Shown here piece by piece: positions 1 to 9,245 of a DNA stretch of 64,000 nt. Both the position numbers and the translations under genes were made by a program. This stretch comes from Ashinkailepas kermadecensis (Eukaryota; Arthropoda; Thecostraca; Neolepadidae). Numbering within the stretch: position 1 is the first letter of the stretch; every line of letters starts with the position of its first letter. The stretch lies in contig JAOTOM010005100.1 in assembly GCA_034440615.1 (NCBI GenBank), forward strand, positions 194,501-258,500, written 5' to 3'. The notes under the pieces were generated by a model. The model was not told the DNA's origin. It did no database searches and was given only the letters and a program-made list of their open reading frames with translations.

Positions 1-880
1 AGACCCTATACCATATTTACTATGCGGTTAATCAGGGACCAACCCGGGGACATAAGGGGTGGGCAGCGCGGGAAGAGAGTAAAGTAGTGAATACCTCTCC
101 CACACAGCGTTCAGACCGGTTAGGCCGTTCAGACCGTTTAGACTCAGAAAAGCATGTTCTACATGGCACAAAATACCGTTTATATTTTCTTAAATCGCAG
201 TACATCAGCAACATATAGCAGATTCAACAGAAGCAGAGTCTTCCTGATTAGTGTCTGACGCACAGCACAGCCCCCCTCCCCTGTCCCCTCCATCATAGCT
301 ACTAAATTGCTTCTGTACGCTTCTGATATATGTACTGAAACAAGATGAGTACGTATATGTCCGGATGGTTAGGAAATACAATTTGACTGGGCATGTTAAG
401 AAGAAAAATGGCCTGATGATATATACAGTCCATACTCATTGATAATACGGTACCGTAAGTTGTCACCATAACTGGATGTATTTTTCCAATATCTGTCACC
501 GACGCTCGTGGCCGAGTAGCAGTTTTTTTCACCTCTGCACTTCGGCACGGACAATTTTCTACGATACGGGAGTTTTCCCGTGTTCTCAAGAAGGGCAAAT
601 TGGTGAGGGTCAAATGACAATTTTGATGGCCAGCTTCCCCGAAAACGAATGTATTGCTCGTTGTGCCCGGTCGGTCAAATGGTCCGCCGGTTACCAGGCT
701 GGCTAGCCGAACGGCCGGCCAGGGATGTTTTCCCGGTGTGCTTATCAGTGAGGGGTGGATTATCAGCGACAGATAATACAGCCCAAATCGGACGTGTCAA
801 AGGGTGCGATGCAGAAGGCAGGCTTAGTAGGTGAATGGAGGTAGTGGACAAGAACTTGCGCCTCACGCCCCATTTCGACG
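1..880. other. No recognisable gene
   Basis: I see no domain, splice-bordered exon or RNA gene here. The open frames are short (under 105 codons) and overlap each other on both strands without coding-like composition. A G-run (about 885-897) sits next to the 3' end of the LINE that follows. Confidence 0.5.
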
Positions 881-887
881 CGAGAGG

Positions 888-3075
888 GGGGGGGGAGAGT
901 GATTTTTTTTACGCGTGCCGAACCATGAAGGTCATTTGCGCCGCCTTTAAAGCGATTACGTTACATGTCTGTCTATAAAGCGAGCGTTTGCGATCAAGGT
1001 GCAGGGAAGTGGACATTTACGTTAAGGAATTTTACGTTAGTTTGCGTGATATTTTAGGTGCTGAAGGCTAGGGTCTGGGTTGGGGACAGCTCCCTGATGT
1101 CTAAATGGTTTAGTTTTACTTTACTCCTCCACAAAATGTGTCGTAGTTTGGATGGGGGTGGGGGTGTTTTGAGAGTGGCGAGAAGTTGATTTTGCCAGGG
1201 CTCAGGCTTTAGCCTACTCTTATCGAAGAGCACCGAGGGATCTTTACCGTGCGAACAAGGAGGTAATTGTCCACACCGCCTATCACGCCGGCCGCCGCGT
1301 GTTAGTTGTTAGTAGCGGGTTAGTCTAAGCATGTCATGCAGGGTTGTCAGTTGGGTTAGTACGGTGTTTTGCAGTTCGGCTCTTCTACTCTGCTATGTGG
1401 TGGTAGTTTGCGCGCAAATCGGCTCTTGTCGTATCTGTCAGGCGTAAAACAGCGCTGTGCTGGATTATTTTTCATGGATTTGATTTTGATGTGGTAGCGG
1501 CACAGCTGTTGTGTCCTCCTGACGTGGAGTGGGGGCGTGTTTGAGTCCACTAGAAGACTGGCTATCGGTGTGGTGCTGAGGGCACCTGTGGCTGCGCTGA
1601 TGCAGCTGTTTTGGATGATTTCTCAATTTCGGCTCTGACTTTCTGAAATGGTGGCAAAAATTATGCTGTTGTATTCTAGGATGGGTCGTATGATTGATGT
1701 GTACAGTCGCAGTGGTGTTTTCCTGTCTCCGCCCCAGTCTGTGCCTGCAAGTGCACGAGTATGTTGAAGCGCTTCGCGCATCGCTTCGAGATGGAGGTGA
1801 TGTGGGTGTTGAAACTGAGTTTTTCGTCTAAATGTACTCCTAAGAACTTGAAGCATTTCACCTGTTCGACGGCTTTGCATCGATTTTAAGTAGAGTTTTG
1901 GGTGTTGGGCGGAGACGACTATATGTGACGGTGGCCGATTTTTCTGCGGACAGGGTGAAGCCCCAAGTTTTGCACCACTTTGCAATGTGGTCTAGTCCTG
2001 CTTGAATGTTTTTTTTTCAGGTTTAAGGAAGCATTGTGATGTTGTCCAAATGGCTAGTCGTCCGCGAAAAGTGAGTATTGAAGTGAAGTGTCAGTGTGCT
2101 CAGCAAGTATGTCGTTGATCATGATCATGATGATGAAGAGGCTCGTTGAGAGCACGCTCCCCTGAGCCAGGCCCTGCTCCTGTGTTGTGGTGTTTGATGT
2201 GACACTGCCGCATCGGACCTTAAGGGTCCTGTCTCTAAGGAAGTTGACAATGAAGTGTGCCATGTGTCCGCGTAGGCCTATCTTGTGGAGTTTGTGTGTC
2301 AGTGCGGATTTGTGTACTCGATCAAATGCGGCAGTGATGTCCAAGTAGGCAGCTACTGTTGTGCGTTTGGTGCGTAGACCACTTTTTTATGTCATGCACT
2401 AATCTAATGAAATTGTCTGTAGTTGATTTTTGATGCTGGAAGCCGCACTGAAATTCGTCGATCAGGTCGTTGTGTTCCAGAAATTGCCTCAGTCGTGTGT
2501 TGACCATGCGTTCGACTAACTTGCTAGCACAGCTAGTAAGTGAGATGGGTCTATAACCATTTGTGGTGGAGTAATCTTTGTGCGGCTTTGGCAATGGAAT
2601 GACTACGCTCTCTCGCCAGGATGCGGGACACGTGTCGCTTTGGTACAGTTCATTTATGGCCACTAGTAGGTACGTTAGGGAGCTTTTGCTAAGTCGTTTA
2701 AGAAACTGGTAATGGATATCGTCCGGCCCAACCGACGTGTTTCCACACTTCCTGAGGGCAAGGTGTAATTCGTGCATAGTAAACGACTGATTGTGGATTT
2801 ATATATTGCTAGAGCTAAAATTTGGTTTGGAGGAAAGGGCGTCTAGAGCGGTTACTATAGTGATGTCGTAGTTGCTGTTGCCAGATACGCTGTCGTAGTG
2901 TAGTTTAAAGTGGTCTACGGCTTGTTGTGGGTCAGTGATGTCCTGTCCTTTCACCGTCAGCTGGGGGAAGGGGCCTGGTGGTGGGCGCTTCAGGTTGAAA
3001 CGCTTCATCAGGTCCCAGATTCTGCCGGTAGGGGTGAACCTATTGAATTGAGAGGCAAAAGACTGCCAACAGTTT
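888..3075 (-). mobile_element. LINE copy A, 5'-truncated and missing RNase H (I/Jockey-like non-LTR retrotransposon)
   Basis: On the minus strand a broken ORF2 can be followed. There is a pre-RT segment (3,070-2,800), then RT fingers with VGPDDIHY and GYRPISLTSC (2,777-2,400), then, after a frameshift near 2,345, MDITAAFDRVHK, an LAQGSVLS turn and the FADD catalytic motif (2,344-2,050). A base missing just after FADD puts a TAG there. The thumb region (about 1,985-1,560) reads in several frames. The 3' UTR equals that of the plus-strand copy at 9.2-11.6 kb and ends in an A-run followed by ATCACTC and a C-run. Compared with that copy, about 1.35 kb holding the whole RNase H region is missing at about 1,385-1,400. 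This is a dead copy lying in the intron before cyclase exon 8, on the opposite strand. Confidence 0.85.
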
Positions 3076-3137
3076 TGTCGTGCTGTGTATATATGTATAT
3101 ACATATATATCAGGTAACCGTTCTGATTGCACGGTCG

Positions 3138-3290
3138 GGATCCACATGGGTGCTGTAGTGGCGGGTGTGATCATGCGACCCCTCTCATTGTGGGATAGGG
3201 ATCCACACGGGTGCTGTAGTGGCGGGTGTGATCATGCGACCCATCTCATTGTGGGATAGGGATCCACACGGGTGCTGTAGTGGCGGGTGT
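3138..3290 (+). repeat. 61-bp tandem repeat (three copies) across the 5' border of cyclase exon 8
   Basis: GGATCCACA starts at 3,138, 3,199 and 3,260, an exact 61-bp period. Each unit carries the first ~30 bases of exon 8 (encoding [10 protein letters not shown]) and ~30 bases of intron ending GTGGGATAG. Only the third unit continues into the rest of the exon. The second and third units are preceded by AG, so both offer a splice acceptor; the first is preceded by CG and does not. The duplication covers the real intron/exon junction. Confidence 0.85.
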
Positions 3291-3370
3291 GGTCGGCACC
3301 AAGTTACCGAGCTACCGTCTCTTCGGCGACTCTGTCAACATCGCCAGTCGGATGGGGAGTACTGGGTTGC
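3260..3370 (+). CDS. NIT-type receptor guanylate cyclase, exon 8 (catalytic domain, second half)
   Basis: The exon reads [16 protein letters not shown], then [12 protein letters not shown], then STGL. This is the part of the class III cyclase fold with the glycine-rich VVAGVVG strand and the Asn/Arg pair (VNIASRM) that stabilises the transition state. The acceptor is GATAG/GG and the donor C/GTGAGT. It enters in the phase in which exon 7 of the arm copies leaves, and the split proline codon with exon 9 restores STGLP. Guanylate cyclases normally have Cys in RYCLFGD, where it helps select guanine; here the residue is Arg (SYRLFGD). No exon 7 lies just upstream in the window, so this is either the tail of a gene beginning off the left edge or a displaced part of the arm copies. 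Confidence 0.88.
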
Positions 3371-3838
3371 GTGAGTGTTCAGTCTGCTTCGCGTCCCACC
3401 ATCTCCCTCTCTCTCTCTCTTTCTCTTTCTTTCTCTCTCTCTCTCTCGCAGTCTTGGTCTACTCCCTGCTATCTTTCTCTCGCAATCTTTGTCTATTCCC
3501 TGCTATCTTCCTCTCTTCGCTCTCATGCTGACTAATCTTCCTGCCTCCCGCATTTACCCATGCCTATCTCCCCTCTCCTTTTCCTCGCTCTATGTTCCTT
3601 TCAACCACACGATGTCCCTTCCTCGGATCTCTACCGATGTGCGCAATTTAGTGCAGGATGAAATTGTCCAGCATGAAGTGTTTAAAATAAACTAGACCCC
3701 TGGTGAAACTTTGATCGGGAACAGGTCAGTAAAGTAGATATTCTGAAGGAATCCGATGTGCCCCCCCCGGTTATCTACCATTGCAACTTAACCCACACAA
3801 TATCTGTGTGACATTCCCTTCTGACACGCTGCCTCTAG
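3371..3838 (+). other. Intron between cyclase exons 8 and 9
   Basis: It begins GTGAGT and ends CTCTAG. It contains a CT-rich tract (about 3,405-3,450) and a twice-repeated phrase reading CTACTCCCTGCTATC/CTATTCCCTGCTATC (near 3,460 and 3,491). No other feature was seen. Confidence 0.7.
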
Positions 3839-3930
3839 CGTTCAAGATTCAAACCTCTGCCGGCACGAAGGAGGCTCTGGAAAAGTACGGCAAATTTGTC
3901 ACCATGCTGCGTGGTGAGATTGAGATAAAG
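3839..3930 (+). CDS. NIT-type receptor guanylate cyclase, exon 9
   Basis: The 92-base exon has acceptor CTCTAG/CG and donor AAG/GTGAGC. It encodes FKIQTSAGTKEALEK, then a linker, then MLRGEIEIK. This matches the cyclase segment that in relatives reads (I)H.S..TKEAL ... RGE..IKGKG and that leads to the last strand of the catalytic domain. Two bases complete the Pro codon from exon 8, and the exon ends in phase 0, as exon 10 requires. The frame is open with no stop. Confidence 0.85.
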
Positions 3931-3997
3931 GTGAGCGGGTGCTTCTCATTTGTAGGTCCCGCCCAGGGGCGTGCGCTCCAGCATTTTAGTCCAATCA

Positions 3998-4356
3998 AAA
4001 AAGGGAGACGCTTGAGCCGACCAATCAGCGTTTGACGACCTCCGTGGATCGTGACAACGGTAAACAAATATTTTGTTTTTAGTGCGGCGAAACCGGTGAC
4101 ACCCAAACAAATATCAATTTTTCCCCCTGTTAGCGGGGACATTGTGATAAAGTAGTATTAAAGATGAAGATTAAAATAGCAAGAATGCCCTTATAGAAAA
4201 TTAGCACGAAGAATGGAACAATATATGAATAATAGCTTCCACAAGTTTTTCCCTACGGCCTTTACTATTGCCACGATCGGCGGAGGTCGTCAAACGCTGA
4301 TTGGTCGGCTCAAGGCTATACAATTGAGGGTCGGCTCAAGCGTCTCCCTTTTTGGG
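3998..4356. repeat. Inverted repeat in the last cyclase intron
   Basis: The segment 3,998-4,052 returns as its reverse complement in two pieces at 4,275-4,314 and 4,330-4,356. The shared core includes GACGACCTCCG / CGGAGGTCGTC and GCTGATTGGTCGGCTCAAG. The second arm repeats the phrase GGTCGGCTCAAG, as if an extra ~25-base piece had been copied in. It resembles a foldback or MITE-like relic; no target duplication was found. Confidence 0.6.
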
Positions 4357-5267
4357 AAGCGGAGCGTTCTACCTGTGTTCTATAGCCTTGGTACCGCCCC
4401 AATGGTGCTGATGTCGGATTTCGGGCGGAGCTTGGATAATTATAATTCACTCACAACTCGCATCCGGAATGACAACCAGTTTGTTTGAGACTATGTAAGC
4501 ATGATCACGCGTCCTTACGTGCTCAGATTCAAAGGGTCAATAAACGGTCTTCGTGATGTTAAATTCGTATATTCACACAGTTCTAAATTGTGCATGCTAC
4601 CACCATACTGACTTACGAGCACGTAGTTCATTTTGCATGGTTCATAGGCGAATGATACCGTATTAACATTAGTCCTATATATATATCGACACAATTTGAA
4701 CACCAGCAACGTGTCCACATTTTGTTGGCACCTCCTGCTAAATACACCGTTTAGTTCGCATCTTTTGCATACTTGAAGCCGACGGAAGTGTACAGACTGC
4801 ATTCGTGTTCCCCCCGTACCTGCCAATCTGCGCCCATGTACGGCACATCAAAGATGTTTCCGGGGAGCTGAGTGAACAGAGGTGAAAGTCTACGCTGACG
4901 TCCACAGCAGATGACAATCAACAACTCGTCATTGCCTGACTGTGGTCGTCTTTTCACGGTAACGAACAGTGGAGAACTCCCCTAACCATCAAACCACAGG
5001 TGTTGATTTCTGAAAATTATTGGGAAGGGGGGGGGGGCAATATAAATGAAGGCAACGAGCAAGCCCAAACGTTTCTTTTTGTGTGTGTGGGGGGGGGGTG
5101 CGCTACATAGACTCCCATGTTAAACTTGAAATTATTGGGAGGGGGAGGGGAGGTGGCAACCAACATTGAGGGGACGCTTGCCCCCTCAAAAGTATATAAA
5201 ACAACACCTCTACATCAGACTGATGAGACGGAAACGTTCTCCACCACAACGTGTGATTCCACCACGG

Positions 5268-5566
5268 CAGGGGCGGATACAGGGGACATTGGGGCATGTC
5301 CGCCCCTCCGGGAAGGGTCGAGTGTACCCCCTCTCATCGGATTTTTCAGCTAGAGGCTACCCTCGGAGAGGAATAGGCGCTCCCTTGGAAGGGAAAAGCG
5401 CCCTATTGAGCAGAAAAGGCACCCATTCAGTGTACTCAAGTGCACACCCCACGCCCCTCCCCAACCCTGCCACGTTCTTTCAGTCGCATGCCTTCCCAGT
5501 GGTGCCTCTGGGAAGAAATGGTGCCCGTCCAGACAAGTGTCCAGACAATTCCTCGATCCGACCCTG
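5268..5566 (+). mobile_element. hAT-type MITE, copy 1 (299 bp)
   Basis: The element starts CAGGGGCGGATACAGG and ends ATCCGACCCTG, giving short terminal inverted repeats of CAGGG(GC)GGAT type. The 8 bases CACCACGG flank it on both sides (5,260-5,267 and 5,567-5,574). An 8-bp target duplication with CAGGG ends is typical of hAT transposons. A second copy lies at 61,933-62,220. It has no coding capacity and sits inside the last cyclase intron. Confidence 0.85.
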
Positions 5567-5805
5567 CACCACGGTAGTGAGAGGACTTCCTGGTATGCCA
5601 AACCAGCGGAACTATTCCCGATGTGCTGCACAATGCATTGAGAAGAAATGCGACGGCAAACGCATTTTGTCCCACCAGTGTCTCACGAAATTGGGCCCAT
5701 CCGGGTCACGCGGACCAACCCAGTCGTCTTCTTCACCTTCGCACGAAAATTATTGGGAGTATATAAAACGACACCTTTAAACTTTAAACCAATGGCAGCC
5801 CCCAT

Positions 5806-6920
5806 CATCTTGCACTATGATTCGGCCCACCCGATGGCCACTAAAAAGGCCGTTCTAACATCCCAAATGAGGAGAGCAGCACGAGTCTCCTGCGATACTA
5901 TTTCATGCGAGCGGAGCCTTGCGAAGATGACGACTCTTTTCCTGGAAAACGGATACCCAGCACATCGGGTACACTCCGCCGCTCGTGCTGTTCACCCTCA
6001 CAACAGTAGTAGGATAGGTGGGCAACGTCGGCATCGAGCGGGTAGCAATCCCAACTATGTTTACATGATACTTCCTTTTGTCGATGACCAACTATGTCGA
6101 CAGGTAAACGCAGCCATCCGTTCGTCTCATCTAAACCATGTTAGGGTAACCTGGACTAGCGGACCTACGCTGAAATCTTACCTGGTCCGCTCAGCCCTGG
6201 AAATGCCGCCATGCCCTGCTGGTAGGAGAACGTGCCACACCTGTATCAACGGGCTCAAAGGTAGATGTACACAAAAACGTAGTTTACAAAATAACGTGCA
6301 ATCGCTGTCTTGGAACATTTTATATCGGTGAAACCAAACGTAGCATCAGGGATAGGTACAATGAGCACTTGGGAGATGCCAGACTTCGGAGAGCATACAC
6401 TCCTTTAGGCGAACACATTATCGACAAACATTCTAACATGGAACACAGCGACACTAACACAAACTTCAAAGTAGAAATTCTAGCAACAGCCAGGGACAAC
6501 GCTGATCTGAAGGTCCTCGAATCTCTACATATACGTAATCTACCGCCGCAACTAAACACGCAAACGACGTCTTGGTATATCACATAAAATTACATAAACA
6601 TAAATTATATATAGCATGTATTACGCGTTATATTGGATATATGTCTATATATGTGCGTGAGGGTATGCATCGATATGTATATGGACCATCGGCTCGGGCT
6701 TCCTCAGAGGATTCCTTCTTGACATAGTTTGTTTCTGGTTTGGAGTTTCTGTGAGTGTCTGCACCACTGAGGAGGCTTTTCTGCATTTCACGTGTCTTTT
6801 TGCACGCTTTTTATCCCGCGTGATTATTTCAATTGTTTAAACTTGAGCTTTTTTAATCACTCCTGACGATGGCCCCTGGCCGAAACGTTGAGCAATAAAG
6901 TACAACCCTTATCGTTACTT
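5806..6920 (+). mobile_element. Penelope-like element, 5'-truncated, with GIY-YIG endonuclease
   Basis: The C-terminal part of a Penelope-like polyprotein. It starts in the tail of the RT (HYDSAHPMATKK, about 5,811), then ILPFVDDQL and LKSYLVRSALEMPPC. A Cys cluster (CHTC...C) follows, and then the GIY-YIG nuclease: VVYKITC, FYIGETKRS, R..R..EH and the distal Glu in LKVLESLHIRNLPP. The stop is at 6,584-6,586. One A appears to be missing in the A-run at about 6,269-6,274, so the nuclease is one frame away from the upstream part. The palm of the RT is absent. The 3' tail (6,587-6,920) holds a hammerhead-like motif. A phrase reading TATATAAAACGACACC just before the coding part (5,759-5,774) resembles 5,198-5,214, so upstream repeat sequence belonging to the element may flank the MITE. 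Confidence 0.85.
6848..6902 (+). ncRNA. Hammerhead-ribozyme-like motif in the Penelope-like 3' tail
   Basis: The core reads CTGACGA (6,863-6,869), a GGCC-CCT-GGCC stem-loop (6,871-6,881), GAAA (6,882-6,885), then CGTT. CTGANGA...GAAA are the conserved hammerhead boxes, and CTC before the core can pair with GAG after it (stem I). Stem III would be almost absent, as in the short or dimeric hammerheads described in the terminal repeats of Penelope-like elements. An unpaired T at 6,870 at the base of stem II is a weakness. This is a candidate only; activity cannot be judged. Confidence 0.45.
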
Positions 6921-7145
6921 TTGATGTCAACTCAGCACCTCCTGGTATATTGAAGGTCGTATATATATTTTATTTATACACAATGTTTGCACGAAAAGTT
7001 CAATCAGCCACCCTCCACCACCTCCATCCTTCCCTCCCAGTTGTCCCAGTGTGGTCGCAGGCCGGAACAACGAGCAACATCCCGCGCTGTGTGCACTCGG
7101 CGTGGAGGACGCGCCGGAGCCATTCTGACGGCTTCTCGTGCGCAG

Positions 7146-7286
7146 GGCAAGGGCATGATGCAGACGTTCTGGCTGGTCGGCAAATACGGTTTGCTCGACC
7201 CACACCCTGATGACCAGCCAACGCACGACGACGACGACGACGGGATCGACGTGACCGCCGATAACCGGCACACGGTGCGGCAGTGA
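7146..7286 (+). CDS. NIT-type receptor guanylate cyclase, exon 10 (last exon)
   Basis: The acceptor is TGCGCAG/GGC and the stop TGA is at 7,284-7,286. It opens with GKGMMQTFWLVGK, the conserved last strand of guanylate cyclase domains (usually GKG.M.T(Y/F)WL.GK). A short acidic tail with DDDDD, encoded by a GAC run, and the C-terminus RHTVRQ follow. It enters in phase 0, as exon 9 leaves. Together exons 8-10 give an open reading frame for the end of the catalytic domain and a ~30-residue cytoplasmic tail. The intron of about 3.2 kb before it carries the inverted repeat, the MITE and the Penelope-like element. Confidence 0.85.
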   Translation, partial: GKGMMQTFWLVGKYGLLDPHPDDQPTHDDDDDGIDVTADNRHTVRQ

Positions 7287-8630
7287 CTGCGGTCCTCCCG
7301 CAGCCGCGCCCAGAGGAGCGGCAACTTCCGCACCGCCATGTCGCGCCCCTTCTGTCTGAACAAGTAGCCGGCCGGGGCGGCGGCCGCCAACCAGAAGTGT
7401 CGGCACTATATGCGGGCTCCACGCCGCCAGCAGTCCACGTACGAGCGGCTCCGTTTTTAACGCGTTACTGACGTGCTACGGACGTGTTGTTCGAGTGTAC
7501 GGAGTCCAGTGGCATGCCGTCCAGCGGATACACAGCAGGCAGCGGCCGGACCTGAAAATATGTAAAGCACAGCTTCTCAGTCCAGGAGAACTGATCACTG
7601 AGTGGCAGAGTATGGGGTCCATTCAGCTGTGTATGCATCCCACTAAAGTCGCCCAGTGGACTCTCAGGCATTTTAACCGTCTGATTTCTTCGGACAGTTG
7701 AGCCTTTGTTGGAAAGGTCTGGCTATCGGTTGCAGCTTTTTAAAGGGAACCAGCAGGATAGTTGCAGCCAAAAGGAAAGGGGAAGAAGACTCAAGAGCTA
7801 TGCCACTCAAAAGATTGCGATTAGACGTCGATCGACAACCGTAACTTCCATACTTTCCTCTCCCCTCCGAGCCCTCGAACACTAGCCATCCGATGTTCTT
7901 GAGGCTATCTGGTCGTGATCTACGTTTTTATAAAACGAAAGTCCGAAGATGTTGGAAGAGTCGGATGCAGGAACACAAAATGTGGATAAATCGGGACTTT
8001 TTTTCCAGAGCCAACTGCTTTTACACCTCTAACCCACTTTGTCATATCCGATGCCATTCTACAGAAAAAAAAAATCTTACAGCTCAATAAAATGACAATT
8101 CCTTGCTTTTCAAAGGTCACAGTCGAGTCTAAGGTATCTAAAATTATTGAATTGTTTAAGGATGCGCTTGCTCATGACACTTCCAATTTTAAGGACCGAA
8201 ATTATGTTGCCCTGAGCAATGGTAGCTACAATTTTAAGTACCGAAATTGTGCTATCCTGAGCGAAGATAGCTAGGATTACAGGGATATGTGACGTAAAAT
8301 AGCGCACTTCTGCAATGGCGGAAGCAGCAAATTGGAAAGGGGAGTGGAATTGATGGAAATAATGGCGATCAAATAACTGCATCATTCGAAATCCAATGAT
8401 GAATAAGTGCACTCTGAAGTTCGCATATTTACTTAACCAAATTGTCTATAGCATTTTTTTTCAGAGGTTGCTGAGTCCAAGGATGGAGCTTGGCTGAACA
8501 CAACCCTACGCACAGTCTTGACCAATCGCGTATTAGCAGTGGGCAACTAAAACAAATTACCCATCCAAAGACCTATAAATGGTGCTGCCCTTAATAGTCA
8601 TATGCATAAAACAATTTCAAAATTAGGGCG
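7287..8630. other. No recognisable gene (3' flank of cyclase exon 10)
   Basis: Open frames here are short and unconvincing. The first few hundred bases are GC-rich and could be the 3' UTR of the cyclase. A tandem-like pair of phrases, TTTTAAGGACCGAAATTATG and TTTTAAGTACCGAAATTGTG, occurs at about 8,188 and 8,232. Confidence 0.4.
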
Positions 8631-8634
8631 TCGT

Positions 8635-8775
8635 TAGTTCGGCAGTTAAGTTGAGTTTCTGTCATGCCAGAGGTACGAGGTTCGATTCCCAGCAATGCCC
8701 GCCTTTCCTGCAGGCGACGCTATGTGGTCTGAGCAGCTGAGTGTGCCGTAAAGTCACAACCAACCAACCGGCCAA
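8635..8775 (+). repeat. tRNA-derived SINE
   Basis: It has a box-A-like stretch TTAGTTCGGCAGTTAAG and a box B GGTTCGATTCC (8,681-8,691), spaced as in a tRNA-derived RNA polymerase III promoter. A non-tRNA body follows, ending GTAAAGTCACAACCAACC. No clover-leaf acceptor pairing is apparent, so it is not a functional tRNA. Confidence 0.6.
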
Positions 8776-9117
8776 TCACTTTTTAAAAGGTCAAAACTGT
8801 ACTGAAATCTGGCAAGAATACCTCAATTTCTGCACCTAGAAATAAAGTTGGGATAATATTTGTCACCTCGTTGATCCAACACTGGAACTGCGCTTGATGA
8901 AGAAATTAACCTGGAATAATCAACACCTTTCATAGGAGCATTGCAACAAGTTCTATCAAGACTGGTGATGAAAAACTTCGAATATACAGAAATTGGCATA
9001 TTGTTTGTATTCCTACTGAACAACTCTCACCGGGAGCCACCTCGTACCGAGATGCAATTTTCGAACTCCCTAAATATCTGCCCTGAATCCATATGTTTAT
9101 GTACGAGTAAATAATTT

Positions 9118-9192
9118 GAATATACCCGAAGATTCGAACCCAGTGTCTCCCTTCTTAACCACTTTGTATCTGCCTCTGGTGAGCATGCAAAT
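9118..9192 (-). repeat. tRNA-like SINE fragment
   Basis: On the minus strand GTGGTTAAGAAGGGAG precedes GGGTTCGAATC, a box A/box B-like pair. It lies directly before the 5' end of the truncated LINE copy at 9,246. It is short and its borders are unclear. Confidence 0.45.
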
Positions 9193-9245
9193 TCTTAATT
9201 TTCAAATAATGCACACAATAGCACATGATCATGATGCTCATGATG

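Noticed and set aside
7000..7422. Minus-strand frames of 128-159 codons over cyclase exon 10
   Set aside because: GC-rich antisense shadows; the plus strand has the conserved GKGMMQTFWLVGK block with an acceptor and a stop.
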